DNA of 64,000 bases from Bdellovibrionaceae bacterium UBA1609 (GCA_002321895.1 DCMZ01000003.1:725646-789645); one strand, 5' to 3'; counted from the stretch's first letter, positions 34,412-44,124 are shown. The notes: generated from the letters alone by a model not told the origin. Numbers and translations are program-made.

Positions 34412-35878
34412 ATGAAGCAAGAGACGCCACCATCTGTATCTGCTTTTGAGGAAATCCGGCGCAAAGAAAAATTGGATGAGCTAAAGGCGGTATTGGAAAC
34501 CATTGGAAATAAAATGGTTTTCCCCCTCTATTTTGCCTTTTGGGTGGCAGACGTTCTATATGTACCTCACCTAAAATGGGAGTTTTTGGCTTTAAGGGCG
34601 ACAATCATTCCGACCAGTTTAGTGGCGTTGTTTTTCATGCGTAGAACGGATTCTTCGGAGGCGGCAGAGTATATTACAATCTGTTACGCGGCTGGTGTGG
34701 CGCTTCCCATAACAATTATGACAATTATGTCTGGAGGGCAGACCTCTCTTTACTATGCTGGTCTGAATTTGGTGGCGGTAGGTGCTTTGTCCTTTCCTCC
34801 ACTACGAACACCTCAATTTTTGCTGGCCCTCATCGGAGTGTTTTTACCTTTCTATATCGGTGTATTGCTATTCACAGACATAGCTGTAGGAATAAATCGT
34901 CTAGTGATTAATAGCTTCTTTGTGGTAGGGACAGTGACGATATGTTTTTTAATCAGACACTTCAATGAAAAACTAAGGCTTTCAGAGATAAGAATGAAGT
35001 TGAATCTTCAAGATGAGTTGGTCAATCGAGAGAACATCATTTTACAAAAAACGGAAGAGGGGATTAAATTAAGGACATTAAGTAATCAGTTTAGTCCACA
35101 GGTTGTCCATGCCATTAAAAATAATGAGATTGATATTGAGGGACGGGTTCATAGTGGCGAAATCTGCTGTATATTTATAGACATTGTAAACTCGACGGAA
35201 AGGGTTGCTAATATTGATGCCAGTTCCGTTGATAAAGTTATTTCAATGTTTATGGAAGATGCAATCAAGGTTCTTTTAAAATATGACATCACCGTCGATA
35301 AATTTTTAGGGGATGGGATTCTAGCATTTTGTAACGATCCCATTAAGTATTCTGATTACCATGAACGTGTTGTGCATTCCGCCCTTGAGATTATTGAGAA
35401 GATTTCCTCTAGAAGTGATGAGTATCAAAGTTATTGGCTTAAAGATTTAGAGGTGAGTATCGGTATTGCTTCTGGGAGTGCCAATATTGGTTTCTATGGA
35501 TCGAGTCGATATTTTAAGTCATACACGGCTATAGGGCCTGTCGTAAACCTGGCTTCTCGATTGTGTAGTGAGGCAAGACCCAATCAAATTTTAGTTTCAA
35601 GTGACGTTGTCAATAAATTAGTTAGTTCGGAGTTTGAAGTAAAAGCGATAGGTGAAAGAACTTTAAAGGGATTCGAGGGGGAAATCCATCAAGTCTACGA
35701 GATTACAGGGTGCTCTGAAGGTGAATTGGTTTCTTTTGATATTCATGACTGTCCGAAATGTAATTCTATTTTACATCTCACTACTGATGATGAGGGAATC
35801 TATTTATTTAGTTGTCGAGAATGTGGCTTTCAATTAGATGACATTGCAGATGTCGATGAAATTCCTAAAGCGAGTTAA
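34412..35878 (+). CDS. Membrane class III adenylate/guanylate cyclase with zinc ribbon
   Basis: The product is about 488 residues. Six hydrophobic segments occupy residues 30-190, followed by a coiled-coil linker and a class III cyclase domain with both metal-binding aspartates (CIFIDIVNST and the DKFLGDGILAF loop) and the family AIGPVVNLASRLC. The last 45 residues hold CPKC...CREC, a small zinc ribbon that is unusual for cyclases. Start ATG 34412 is preferred; a TTG directly after the upstream stop (34403) is possible. It begins within 10 bases of the PhcB-like gene end, so the two are one unit. Product (cAMP or cGMP) cannot be decided by eye. Confidence 0.85.
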   Translation: MKQETPPSVSAFEEIRRKEKLDELKAVLETIGNKMVFPLYFAFWVADVLYVPHLKWEFLALRATIIPTSLVALFFMRRTDSSEAAEYITICYAAGVALPITIMTIMSGGQTSLYYAGLNLVAVGALSFPPLRTPQFLLALIGVFLPFYIGVLLFTDIAVGINRLVINSFFVVGTVTICFLIRHFNEKLRLSEIRMKLNLQDELVNRENIILQKTEEGIKLRTLSNQFSPQVVHAIKNNEIDIEGRVHSGEICCIFIDIVNSTERVANIDASSVDKVISMFMEDAIKVLLKYDITVDKFLGDGILAFCNDPIKYSDYHERVVHSALEIIEKISSRSDEYQSYWLKDLEVSIGIASGSANIGFYGSSRYFKSYTAIGPVVNLASRLCSEARPNQILVSSDVVNKLVSSEFEVKAIGERTLKGFEGEIHQVYEITGCSEGELVSFDIHDCPKCNSILHLTTDDEGIYLFSCRECGFQLDDIADVDEIPKAS

Positions 35879-36930
35879 TTAAAGTCTTTTAATAGAGGAT
35901 AAAATAAGGAAATCCGAGTGCCTTCATTTTTGGTTGAATCGATAGTGAGATGTCCTTCAACTTCTTTGAGTCCCCTCTGAATCATGCTGAGTCCCAACCC
36001 AGTACCTTCAGCCTTTGTGGTAAAAAGAGGTTTAGTGACTTGATCGATGATATCTTCTGGAATGCCAAGTCCGTCGTCAGCTACAGAAACGACAACCCAA
36101 CTTCGGCCATCTTTTTCAACAGTTTCACAGTGAACTTCAATGCTACCAGGTCTTCCCTTTTCTACAATGGAGTCCCTTGAGTTGATTATCAAATTAAGAA
36201 TAGAGCTCTCAAAAGTCGCTCTATGGGCGTCAATGAACAAGTCTTCTTGGGGTGGCAAAACAGAGACTTCGACGCTGAATCCAATGGGTAAATTTTTAGT
36301 AATGTGCTCGATATCCTCTAGCGCTTCTTTGATTGAAATCCATTCCTTTTGTAGGCCCTTTTTTGAAACGTAGTTGAGTAGAGAATCTGATAAATTTTTT
36401 GCGCGATCGAGAACTCTTTTCGTCGAATTTAAGTATTTTTCTCTGCCAGGCTCAACACTCTTTGTGAGTTGACCAAAGTTTCCATAAAGTAACGAAAGAA
36501 TATTATTAAAGTCGTGAGAGATGCCGCTTACAATTTGCCCAACAAGCTCCATTTTTTGAGACTCTTTTAACTCATTTTCCATCAATTTTTTTTCGGTTAT
36601 ATTGCGTACAACAACCAATACTTTAGATTCTTCTAAAAATGTCATTCTAGCGTCAAAATATTTAACTTCATTTTCAAAATCCAAAGTGTACTCGAAAGTA
36701 GATAGAGTTTTCTCCCTTAGAGTCTTTTCGATATTTTTTAGAGTGAGTTCAGCGACATCTTTTGGGAGTAAATCCACAACGGATTTTCCTCGTATTTCAT
36801 CAGGAGAAACAAAAAGGTCATCGTCAAAATTGGAATGGAAATCTATATGTATGCCGTTGCGGTCCAGCACAAATATTAAATCCGGAAGAGTGTCCAAGAT
36901 TCCTTTAAGATATTCCATTCCGTTGTTCAT
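35875..36930 (-). CDS. PAS-domain sensor histidine kinase
   Basis: This soluble kinase of 351 residues has an N-terminal PAS domain (LKGILDTLPDLIFVLDRNGIHIDF...DITEKK-type exit), a DHp helix with the phospho-acceptor in GISHDFNNIL (about H139) and an HATPase domain with the N box (NLIINSRDSI), G1 (VADDGLGIPED) and G2 (GTGLGLSMI). No receiver domain or response regulator is adjacent, so its partner is elsewhere. The end overlaps by 4 bases the end of the convergent cyclase gene. Confidence 0.9.
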   Translation of the reverse strand: MNNGMEYLKGILDTLPDLIFVLDRNGIHIDFHSNFDDDLFVSPDEIRGKSVVDLLPKDVAELTLKNIEKTLREKTLSTFEYTLDFENEVKYFDARMTFLEESKVLVVVRNITEKKLMENELKESQKMELVGQIVSGISHDFNNILSLLYGNFGQLTKSVEPGREKYLNSTKRVLDRAKNLSDSLLNYVSKKGLQKEWISIKEALEDIEHITKNLPIGFSVEVSVLPPQEDLFIDAHRATFESSILNLIINSRDSIVEKGRPGSIEVHCETVEKDGRSWVVVSVADDGLGIPEDIIDQVTKPLFTTKAEGTGLGLSMIQRGLKEVEGHLTIDSTKNEGTRISLFYPLLKDFN

Positions 36931-37008
36931 AGCTAAAAGTTTTCCCTCTTAGGAACAACAATACAATGATAAATTATCTCTATGCAACAAAACAGTGAGT
37001 CGGGGCTC

Positions 37009-37464
37009 CTAGTTGCTAGAGTTCTTGACAATCTCCAAGAGGAGAGAGTCCACCTTATTCAAAGCAGGATGGTTAAGGTTATGTCGAACGCCTAGATATC
37101 TTTGAGAGTTATGGTAGATATGGGTCTTTCCCTTTTTTCCTGAACGAATTAGGATTTTCTGAGGAAGATCGATTCCAATTGTGTTACTTTTAATCATAAA
37201 CTCTGTTCCCACCTTTGGATTACCAAAAAGAATGAGTACTGTTTCGGGGAGCTCTTTTCCCACTGACTTCGCATTAGCAGAATGATCTATTACACTAAAC
37301 AAGCGGAGACCACGCCGCTTTATCTCAGCCTGAATGGAAGAAGATACTTCTTCGACTGTCTTTTCGCTCACGTTCTCAACTAAGTTGTCGTTTACGGTTG
37401 CGGCTTGGGCAATAAGTGCCTGAGGAAGAGTTGATGTGAAAATAAGAAATATTGCAATTTTCAT
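37009..37464 (-). CDS. DUF302-domain secreted protein
   Basis: The product is 151 residues with a signal peptide (IFLIFTSTLPQALIAQA). The DUF302 signature is clear: GLRLFSVIDHSANAKSVGKELPETVLILFGNPKVGT...IGIDLPQKILI. The family is widespread in the periplasm and has no settled function; some members look like heme or small-molecule binders. Monocistronic; the gene upstream runs the other way. Confidence 0.85.
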   Translation of the reverse strand: MKIAIFLIFTSTLPQALIAQAATVNDNLVENVSEKTVEEVSSSIQAEIKRRGLRLFSVIDHSANAKSVGKELPETVLILFGNPKVGTEFMIKSNTIGIDLPQKILIRSGKKGKTHIYHNSQRYLGVRHNLNHPALNKVDSLLLEIVKNSSN

Positions 37465-37577
37465 TAAAGAACCTCCGCTTCATATATCTTCGAAAGTGTA
37501 AGGCAGGAGAATTATATTATCAAATATACATTCTAGATTCACTGGGTTATGAATATCTAAAGTGATGGAGAAGTTCA

Positions 37578-38639
37578 GTGAAAGAAATAAATGTTGGCCT
37601 TATAGGTTTCGGATTAGCTGGTAGAGTTTTACATATGCCATTCTTGCAGAGTCACCCTGGGTTTTGCATTACAGATGTCTACTCCAGTCAGGTAGATTTG
37701 ATACAAAAGGAAATACCAGGCTGTAGGGTTCATCAAAGTCTGGATAGTCTTCTCTCTGAGTCGTCATTAGGTTTAGTTATAAACTGCGGGCCGAATGAGA
37801 CTCATTTTTCCTATGCAAAAGAAGTTTTAAAAGCGAATAAGCATTTGGTCATTGAGAAGCCTTTTGTAAACACTGTCGAGGAAGGTTTAGCTCTCATAGA
37901 GCTTGCAAGGTCAAAGAATAAAGTTTTGACGGTATTTCATAACCGCCGTTGGGATGGAGACTTCTTGACGGTGAAGGACCTTGTGGCGTCTCGTAAACTG
38001 GGTGATATTAAATTATTTGAGGCTCGGTGGGATCGTTTTCGGCCTGATTCTGATTTGGCGAAGTGGAGAGAAAAGCCAGCTCCTGGAGCAGGGGTTCTAT
38101 TTGACTTAGGCCCCCATTTGATCGATCAGGTTCTTCAATTATTTGGACTTCCAAAGAGAGTATTTGCAGATATTGATTCTTTGCGCGATTCCAATGCTGC
38201 GGATGACTACTTTCATCTGATTTTAGACTATGGAAGTAAAAAAGTAGTTCTAAGAGCTTTTACTTTTGCAGAGGGGACACCTCGGTTTGAAATTTGTGGC
38301 AGTCAGGGTGTATTTAGAAAATTTGGTGTTGATATTCAAGAGTCTCAATTGCGTGAAAAGATGAGCCCACTGGATGCGGAATTTGGAGTCGATCCAGAAA
38401 GTTCTTGGGGTGAGCTCATCACTTTTAAAGATTCGGGCTCTAACGTTTCTAAAATGGAAACTCATCATGGGAACTACATGGAATTTTATAATGGGCTATA
38501 CCAATCCATTACAGAGGGAAAAGAGGGGATTCCAGTGCCGGCAAAAGAGGCATTAGAAGTGATTCAAATTATTGAGCTGGCCTTTCAGAGTCATCAACAG
38601 GGCACTTGGGTGGATTTTGTTCCCCTCGATTTTAAATAG
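37578..38639 (+). CDS. Gfo/Idh/MocA-family oxidoreductase
   Basis: This 353-residue NAD(P)-dependent oxidoreductase has a GLIGFGLAGRVLHMPFL Rossmann loop, the EKPFVNTVEEG motif (conserved Glu-Lys-Pro) after strand five, and GAGVLFDLGPHLIDQVLQLFG, the H-x-x-D substrate site of the family; YdgJ/YvaA-like proteins share this layout. It acts on a sugar-type or inositol-type polyol. Start is GTG with GGAGAAG ahead. It is monocistronic. Confidence 0.9.
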   Translation: MKEINVGLIGFGLAGRVLHMPFLQSHPGFCITDVYSSQVDLIQKEIPGCRVHQSLDSLLSESSLGLVINCGPNETHFSYAKEVLKANKHLVIEKPFVNTVEEGLALIELARSKNKVLTVFHNRRWDGDFLTVKDLVASRKLGDIKLFEARWDRFRPDSDLAKWREKPAPGAGVLFDLGPHLIDQVLQLFGLPKRVFADIDSLRDSNAADDYFHLILDYGSKKVVLRAFTFAEGTPRFEICGSQGVFRKFGVDIQESQLREKMSPLDAEFGVDPESSWGELITFKDSGSNVSKMETHHGNYMEFYNGLYQSITEGKEGIPVPAKEALEVIQIIELAFQSHQQGTWVDFVPLDFK

Positions 38640-38697
38640 TATCTGTTGCGATCCATTCCATTTTCAAAAGAGCTTTGTTGCTAAGTGCAGTCCGTCC

Positions 38698-40056
38698 CTA
38701 TTTACAGGCGCGAATTATATTTACAGTACAATGTATTCCACCACTTAAGTAATGCATGAGATTGCCGTTAACGTAATGGGGTTGAATAGATGTGGCCTTT
38801 ATCACTTCATCAGTAATACTCTGGAAAGCCTGGTTGGCTTGTCGAGCGACCACAAGATTTTCGCCTATTAGAATATTGTTTATTGGATTAGGATTTATGC
38901 TTCGAGCATAATCTTGATCTGTTCCGTAGTCTGACATTGGGTTGGCAGGAGCGAAGAGTAAAGGTAGAGGATTGGAAGGTACTGAGCATCCAAGCTTGCT
39001 GTTTAACTTTTCTTGCAAATGTGAAAGGCTTTTTTGGATGAGGTCTTCGTACTTCATATTCGCATCCAGCAAACCGCGACACAAAGGTTCACTTTCATTA
39101 ATTGTCGAATGAGAGAAGCAATCAGAGAAGTCGGTTCGATTATATTCATCGCTTAAAAATAGATTTTTCTCATAGTAGTAAGATGTCAAAAACTGCTCCC
39201 AAGATTGGGTGTTGTTAAGCAGCTCTATCGCTAATTTTGGAGAGGCATAATTAAGCATAAATGGACAATTTTTATTAATTGGATTGGGCAGGTAGGAGAA
39301 CAGTTCGTCCACGTGTCCTGTCTCAAGCCAGTTAACATTTATTGACACAAGCTCCTGATGTTTAAATAGATTGGCTAACTTGATTTTAGTTGCAGGAGCC
39401 ATATTGTCGCCAATCAATATAAGGTGACCCGGATAGGATTCAATATTTCCGCCGTAATCACCGTTTCCAAAATCCTCACCGCGTCCAAGCGGTTGCTGTT
39501 CCAATGGGGATTTACAAATGAGAGATAAGGCAGGGGGAAGTCCTTCGCCTTCTCTTTCTGTATAGGGAAGATCTAGGAAGAAGCTCTCTTTTTTCTCGAG
39601 ATCGAACCCAATCTCCATATAGTCTTGGGCCCATAAGGTATCGTCAGAAGGGGTAGGAATCATATTAACCAAAGACCGTAAATCTCCCTTAGGAAGTTCT
39701 TGCAAGGAGGAATGACTTATCTCCACTTCATTTCTAGGTATCAGTAGATTGAGCCTAGGAGCGGGCTGCCTAAGATTAGCGAGCTGGATGAGCTTTTTAA
39801 GCATCTCCATATGGTCTCTGTCTTGAGTGTAGCCAAAAAAAATACCTCTAGCTGGATAGTGGCGGGGGAGTAGGTAGGCACCTTCTTTGAAAGGGCAGTC
39901 AGGTAAATCTGAAATGTGATTATTTTGACAGTAGTCTTCCCTCGGAAGTGGTGACTTAGTTTTAGTTGGCTCTTCATTGACGAGGATGTAGGCGGTCCCC
40001 AATCCAAATAGAATAATGAAGAGTAAACTTATATTAATTTTTTTCGAAAAGGCCAT
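38698..40056 (-). CDS. Protein-arginine-deiminase-like secreted/membrane-anchored protein
   Basis: The start at ATG 40056 begins with an N-terminal membrane anchor or signal (KKINISLLFIILFGLGTAYIL); the frame extends to 40155 without signal-like sequence. The 450-residue protein has the three catalytic blocks of the PAD fold: DDTLWAQDYMEIGF, TGHVDELFSYLP (the conserved His and Asp) and a C-terminal GGIHCTVN with the nucleophilic Cys (about residue 442). PADs convert peptidyl arginine to citrulline using calcium. Few bacteria carry them (Porphyromonas PPAD is a different family). Activity is inferred from conserved residues. Alternative: an agmatine-deiminase-related enzyme. Confidence 0.75.
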   Translation of the reverse strand: MAFSKKINISLLFIILFGLGTAYILVNEEPTKTKSPLPREDYCQNNHISDLPDCPFKEGAYLLPRHYPARGIFFGYTQDRDHMEMLKKLIQLANLRQPAPRLNLLIPRNEVEISHSSLQELPKGDLRSLVNMIPTPSDDTLWAQDYMEIGFDLEKKESFFLDLPYTEREGEGLPPALSLICKSPLEQQPLGRGEDFGNGDYGGNIESYPGHLILIGDNMAPATKIKLANLFKHQELVSINVNWLETGHVDELFSYLPNPINKNCPFMLNYASPKLAIELLNNTQSWEQFLTSYYYEKNLFLSDEYNRTDFSDCFSHSTINESEPLCRGLLDANMKYEDLIQKSLSHLQEKLNSKLGCSVPSNPLPLLFAPANPMSDYGTDQDYARSINPNPINNILIGENLVVARQANQAFQSITDEVIKATSIQPHYVNGNLMHYLSGGIHCTVNIIRACK

Positions 40057-40191
40057 CTCTATACTCGACACACAGTTTGGTCGACCTCTATGTGCCTCAT
40101 ACCCCAATGCCAGGTAAAACAGCAATCTTTTTAAAAACTCTGACTTCATTTTCATAGAAAAGCCAGAGCGGTTAAATAATCTCTATGGATT

Positions 40192-41787
40192 TTAATCCAT
40201 AGGCTGGCTGGTGTGGCGTATGGGTTGAACGAATTTCACAGCCTCGGACTCTTTCAGGGGGATGTTGATATGGCTTCCATCCCTAATGGCCGAAAAGTGT
40301 GGGGACATAATCTCAATATTACTTTCCCTAAAATTGTCTTGAATGTTTTGGTGTAGCTCTGAATAGACTGAGGCCATTTTGCCGGCCTCTTCTGTAAAGG
40401 CATTGATTTCGTAGGACACATAGAAGTCATCCAAACTGGTTTGTAAAACAAATGGTGAGGGATTCTTTTTGATGCCTTTTACTTTCAAGGCGGCATCTAT
40501 AAGAAGTTTATGTACAATTCTCCAATCCACGTCATAACCAATAGTGATAGTGGAATGCAGAATAAGACCTTCTTTTTTTGAAGCTGTACTATAATTCACT
40601 AAGTGATTAGATAAAACCATCGCATTGGGAACAGTGATATCCACATTTTTAGTGGTTCTCACTCGCGTGACGAGGAGGGTCTTTTCGACCACATCGCCGG
40701 TGGTTTCTCCAATTTTAACTCTATCACCAATCTGAAAAGGTCGCATATAAGTTAAAACAACACCACCGACAATATTTGCAATGGCAGATGTAGAGCCGAG
40801 CGACAGGAGGAGACCTACGAATACGGATACTCCCTGGAAAGCGGGTGAGCCCGAGCCTGGTAGGTAAGGGAAAATCACAACCAACACGAAAGCAAAAACC
40901 AAAAAACGAACTAGTTTGTAAGTGGGTTGTGCCCACTCCGGATAAAATCCGCTGAACTGTAGAGATCCTCTTTCGATTTCAGAAAATACGAACCGAAACA
41001 TTCGGAGTAAGTAGCTGGTTAGGATGACAATAATGGCAATGAAAAATAGGTTGGGAATGTAATCGATCAAGACTTTTGCAATATTGCGTAACGGATTGGC
41101 TACGTATCCAAATATCTTATCAGCCCATCCCGAAGTATAGGGAAAAAAGCTGAATACGAGTGGGATATACATATAGACCAAGAAGAGGACAACGAAAATT
41201 CTAGTGATCTTTACAAGTGCTACCGTGAGGCCGACGATTCGAGAAGATGGTAATATTTCATAGGATTTTAACTTTACAGAGGGGATATGTTTTAAAGACC
41301 ATCCCTGAATAGCATTGAGTATAATGGGGAAGAATCGAGCAATAAACTTTAAAAGAAATAGAAGTATTACAGTGGAAATCAATACATAGGAGATAGAAAG
41401 ACCATATTTTCTCCATGAGTTCAGCTTTCTTTGGCTTTCTATAGTTTTAACAAGTTGGTTTTTGATATTCTGACTCAACACCTGCCGTTGAAGAGCTACG
41501 GCTTTTGCATCTCTATCAGTAAGCGTAACAATAACCCGATCGCCGAGCATAACATTGGTGGAGTTTTCGAATTCTTCCGTGGTGAGTTGATTGATATCAA
41601 TTCGGCGGTCTTTGGCTAAACTGGAAATCCGCGCCTCTAGTGCTGAAACTCTCTCCTCCAGGGAAAAGGCGCCAATACCATGGTGGAGCTCAAACAAGGT
41701 CGTCTTGCCCAGATTTACAGGCTTTTTGCCCAGTGCGGGTAAGTTAAAACTGAAAAATATTACTATTGTAATCCAAAGAAACTTCAT
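40192..41787 (-). CDS. MscS-family mechanosensitive channel
   Basis: The product is 531 residues. A signal peptide (LWITIVIFFSFNLPALG) is followed by a periplasmic coiled-coil domain of about 110 residues, then five membrane helices. The pore helix and beta domain of MscS lie at GSTSAIANIVGGVVLTYMRPFQIGDRVKIGETTGDVVEKTLLVTRVRTTKNVDITVPNAMVLS, the diagnostic region. Such larger MscS homologues protect against osmotic downshock or pass specific solutes. Monocistronic. Confidence 0.9.
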   Translation of the reverse strand: MKFLWITIVIFFSFNLPALGKKPVNLGKTTLFELHHGIGAFSLEERVSALEARISSLAKDRRIDINQLTTEEFENSTNVMLGDRVIVTLTDRDAKAVALQRQVLSQNIKNQLVKTIESQRKLNSWRKYGLSISYVLISTVILLFLLKFIARFFPIILNAIQGWSLKHIPSVKLKSYEILPSSRIVGLTVALVKITRIFVVLFLVYMYIPLVFSFFPYTSGWADKIFGYVANPLRNIAKVLIDYIPNLFFIAIIVILTSYLLRMFRFVFSEIERGSLQFSGFYPEWAQPTYKLVRFLVFAFVLVVIFPYLPGSGSPAFQGVSVFVGLLLSLGSTSAIANIVGGVVLTYMRPFQIGDRVKIGETTGDVVEKTLLVTRVRTTKNVDITVPNAMVLSNHLVNYSTASKKEGLILHSTITIGYDVDWRIVHKLLIDAALKVKGIKKNPSPFVLQTSLDDFYVSYEINAFTEEAGKMASVYSELHQNIQDNFRESNIEIMSPHFSAIRDGSHINIPLKESEAVKFVQPIRHTSQPMD

Positions 41788-41904
41788 GAGAGTCTACTTT
41801 CTCCAATTAAAATACAGTTAACAAATGGCATATTTATATTTCTATTTTTCCAAAGGATATAACTACATCCATCGAAAATTTAAAGCATCTTTTAGTCGTC
41901 CCCT

Positions 41905-42558
41905 CTAGTAATTCTTTTTAATTTCATCATTAATCAGCCACTTTAAGCCATCAGGGCTAAAATCATAAAGTTGGCGACCATTAACAAAGAAAGTTGGAGT
42001 GCCTCGTACTTCAAGAGTCTTAAGGTCCTTGGTGTCTTGATCAATCATTTCACTTATTTTTTCAGACTCCATATCCGTTCTCAATTGATCCATATCCAGG
42101 CCAAGCTTTGGTAGAAGTTCAAAGATGAGGTCGGGGTTAGGATTGTGATGGTTTCCCCATTCGGGTTGTTTTTCAAACAATAACTCTAAAGCCTCCCAGT
42201 ATTTACCTTGAATCCGAGACGCTTCTAGGGCTCTAATGGCAATCTCGGAGTTTCGGTGAAAAGCCGCGTAGCGTACGACAAAGAGAACGCGATCTCCAAA
42301 TTCTGCCAGTAGGCCCTTAACAATAGGGTAAAAGGCTCGGCAGCTTTCACATTCAGGGTCCAGATACTCAATGAGAACCACTTTTGCATTTGAGTCTCCC
42401 AGTTTTGGCGAATGACTTCTGACAAAGACTTCAGAGTTCTCGGAAGCCAAAAAATTAATTTTTTCTTTTTGTGCGGACTCGAAATATTTCGAGGCAACGG
42501 TGTAGCCCACTACTAGAACGACTAAGATTAAAGCAAAAGGTAAAAATTTATTTTTCAT
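41905..42558 (-). CDS. DsbA-family thiol oxidoreductase
   Basis: The product is 217 residues with an N-terminal anchor (PFALILVVLVVGYTVA), then a thioredoxin-fold DsbA domain with active site C-E-S-C in EYLDPECESCRAFYP and the cis-Pro loop VRGTPTFFVNG. It would oxidise or isomerise disulfides in the periplasm. It overlaps the DsbB-like gene upstream by 11 bases, so the pair is made together as an oxidase system. Confidence 0.88.
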   Translation of the reverse strand: MKNKFLPFALILVVLVVGYTVASKYFESAQKEKINFLASENSEVFVRSHSPKLGDSNAKVVLIEYLDPECESCRAFYPIVKGLLAEFGDRVLFVVRYAAFHRNSEIAIRALEASRIQGKYWEALELLFEKQPEWGNHHNPNPDLIFELLPKLGLDMDQLRTDMESEKISEMIDQDTKDLKTLEVRGTPTFFVNGRQLYDFSPDGLKWLINDEIKKNY

Positions 42559-42979
42559 GAGAATAGTCCTTTTTAATTAAAAATAAAAGTAAAGCTAAAA
42601 TAGTAAAAGCGATAAAGGAAAGCATCGGAATCGTTATGAACCCGAAGACATTAATATATACTGTTGAACAGGAAACTCCTTGTACGCAAGGAGATGCTGA
42701 TTCGGGAACGATTTTATAATGGAGTAAGTTGTGGTAGGTGGCTGTTAGCCATCCTAGGGTAACTAAAGGGGATGCAAAACTAAATGTGGGACGAGGCCCT
42801 TGAAAGACGCCCACAAAAAATATCAATGTTAGTGGATACATGAACACTCGTTGGTACCAACACAATACACAGGGAGGAAATCGCATAACCTCACTAAAAA
42901 AAAGGCTTCCTAAGGTTGCAATCATGGCCACTGTCCAGCAGCTGTACATGTAAAAAGTTGTTTTCTTTTCTGTGGTCAT
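42548..42979 (-). CDS. DsbB/BdbC-like disulfide-regenerating membrane protein
   Basis: The product is 143 residues with four membrane helices. The first redox pair C-V-L-C is in PPCVLCWYQR, with the quinone-region Arg following, and a second pair lies in SPCVQGVSCS, the expected periplasmic loop arrangement. It would reoxidise the DsbA-like partner and pass electrons to quinone. The start is only 2 bases from the stop of the dienelactone-hydrolase gene. Confidence 0.9.
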   Translation of the reverse strand: MTTEKKTTFYMYSCWTVAMIATLGSLFFSEVMRFPPCVLCWYQRVFMYPLTLIFFVGVFQGPRPTFSFASPLVTLGWLTATYHNLLHYKIVPESASPCVQGVSCSTVYINVFGFITIPMLSFIAFTILALLLFLIKKDYSHEK

Positions 42980-42981
42980 TA

Positions 42982-43869
42982 TTAAGTGAGCCGTTTTTTA
43001 AACAATTGAATCGTTCGTTGCCATGCCAGATCTGCAGCATCCTTCTTATATCTTGGTGTGGAGTTATTGTGAAAACCATGTTTGGTATCTGGATACACAA
43101 ACATTTCATAATCCACTTTATTTGCTTTTAATGCCTTTTCGTAATCCTCTTTCATCGCATTCACTCTCGGATCATCACTGGCATAATGTATCAGCATTTT
43201 AGCTTTTATATTTTTGACTTCTTCCAATTTGGCTGCACTTCCATAGAACGGAGCAGAGGCTAAAAGGTTATCTTTCAATTCGGTAGCTAAATAGTTAGAA
43301 ACGGCTCCGCCAAAACAAAAACCAGTGACTCCTAATTTTCCATTGGAAAGGTTATGATTTTTTAAAAAGAGTGCCGCGTTTTTCATATCTACAAAAATTT
43401 TATTTCGATCTAATTGTTTCTGAAGTGCCTTCCCATCATCATCATTTCCAGGATAGCCTCCAACAGGATAAAGTGCGTCTGGCGCAAAGGCTAAAAATCC
43501 TTCAGTAGCTGCTCGTCGTGCAACATCTTCGATATAGGGATTTAGGCCTCTGTTTTCATGAACAATGAGCACCGACGGGAAGGGACCTTTTCCGACGGGA
43601 GCGACCAGATATCCCCGCATAAAATTATTTTTAGAATTACCGTCCTTTGAGGGGTAGGTGACATAGTTTGGCTTAATGCGTTTATCCGTAAAAGAAATGG
43701 TTTGCGCTTTTGCGTAATTGGGAAGGAGAGCCATAGCCATGCTGAATCCGGCACCACCAGCTACGCTAGTTACAGCAGCTCGATCTAAAAACTCCCTTCG
43801 ACTCATTTTTGAGTGGCAATATTCGTCATATAGGTCAAAAATTTTAGGGTCAATTTGTGTGGATTTCAT
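42982..43869 (-). CDS. Tat-exported dienelactone hydrolase-family protein
   Basis: The product is 295 residues. An N-terminal segment of about 50 residues includes a Tat motif (SRREFLDRAA), then a hydrophobic stretch ending at YAKAQT, so export through Tat is likely. The alpha/beta-hydrolase body has the DLH nucleophile in GFCFGGAVS (Cys in place of Ser), acid DDPR and His in TKHGFHNN, all in order. DLH enzymes open cyclic lactones, but many homologues have other esterase roles. It heads the operon with DsbB and DsbA. Confidence 0.88.
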   Translation of the reverse strand: MKSTQIDPKIFDLYDEYCHSKMSRREFLDRAAVTSVAGGAGFSMAMALLPNYAKAQTISFTDKRIKPNYVTYPSKDGNSKNNFMRGYLVAPVGKGPFPSVLIVHENRGLNPYIEDVARRAATEGFLAFAPDALYPVGGYPGNDDDGKALQKQLDRNKIFVDMKNAALFLKNHNLSNGKLGVTGFCFGGAVSNYLATELKDNLLASAPFYGSAAKLEEVKNIKAKMLIHYASDDPRVNAMKEDYEKALKANKVDYEMFVYPDTKHGFHNNSTPRYKKDAADLAWQRTIQLFKKRLT

Positions 43870-44124
43870 AGTGAGCCTTCCTGTTCCTTCGATGGATGGA
43901 TATTATACTATCAAACGTCATAGGAACTAGGACAATTTGGCTCAAAAATAGGGTTTTGTCTTTCCGCATAAAGCCAATGCTTTACCAAGGCCTCTTTATC
44001 CCAAGGTCGAACCGATATGAGGCGAAATATTACGAAATCTTAATAGAGAATAGGATCGAACTTTGTTATTCAATAACGGAGTAAAGTAAATTAGAAATAG
44101 TAAACTTAAAATTCGAATATTTAT

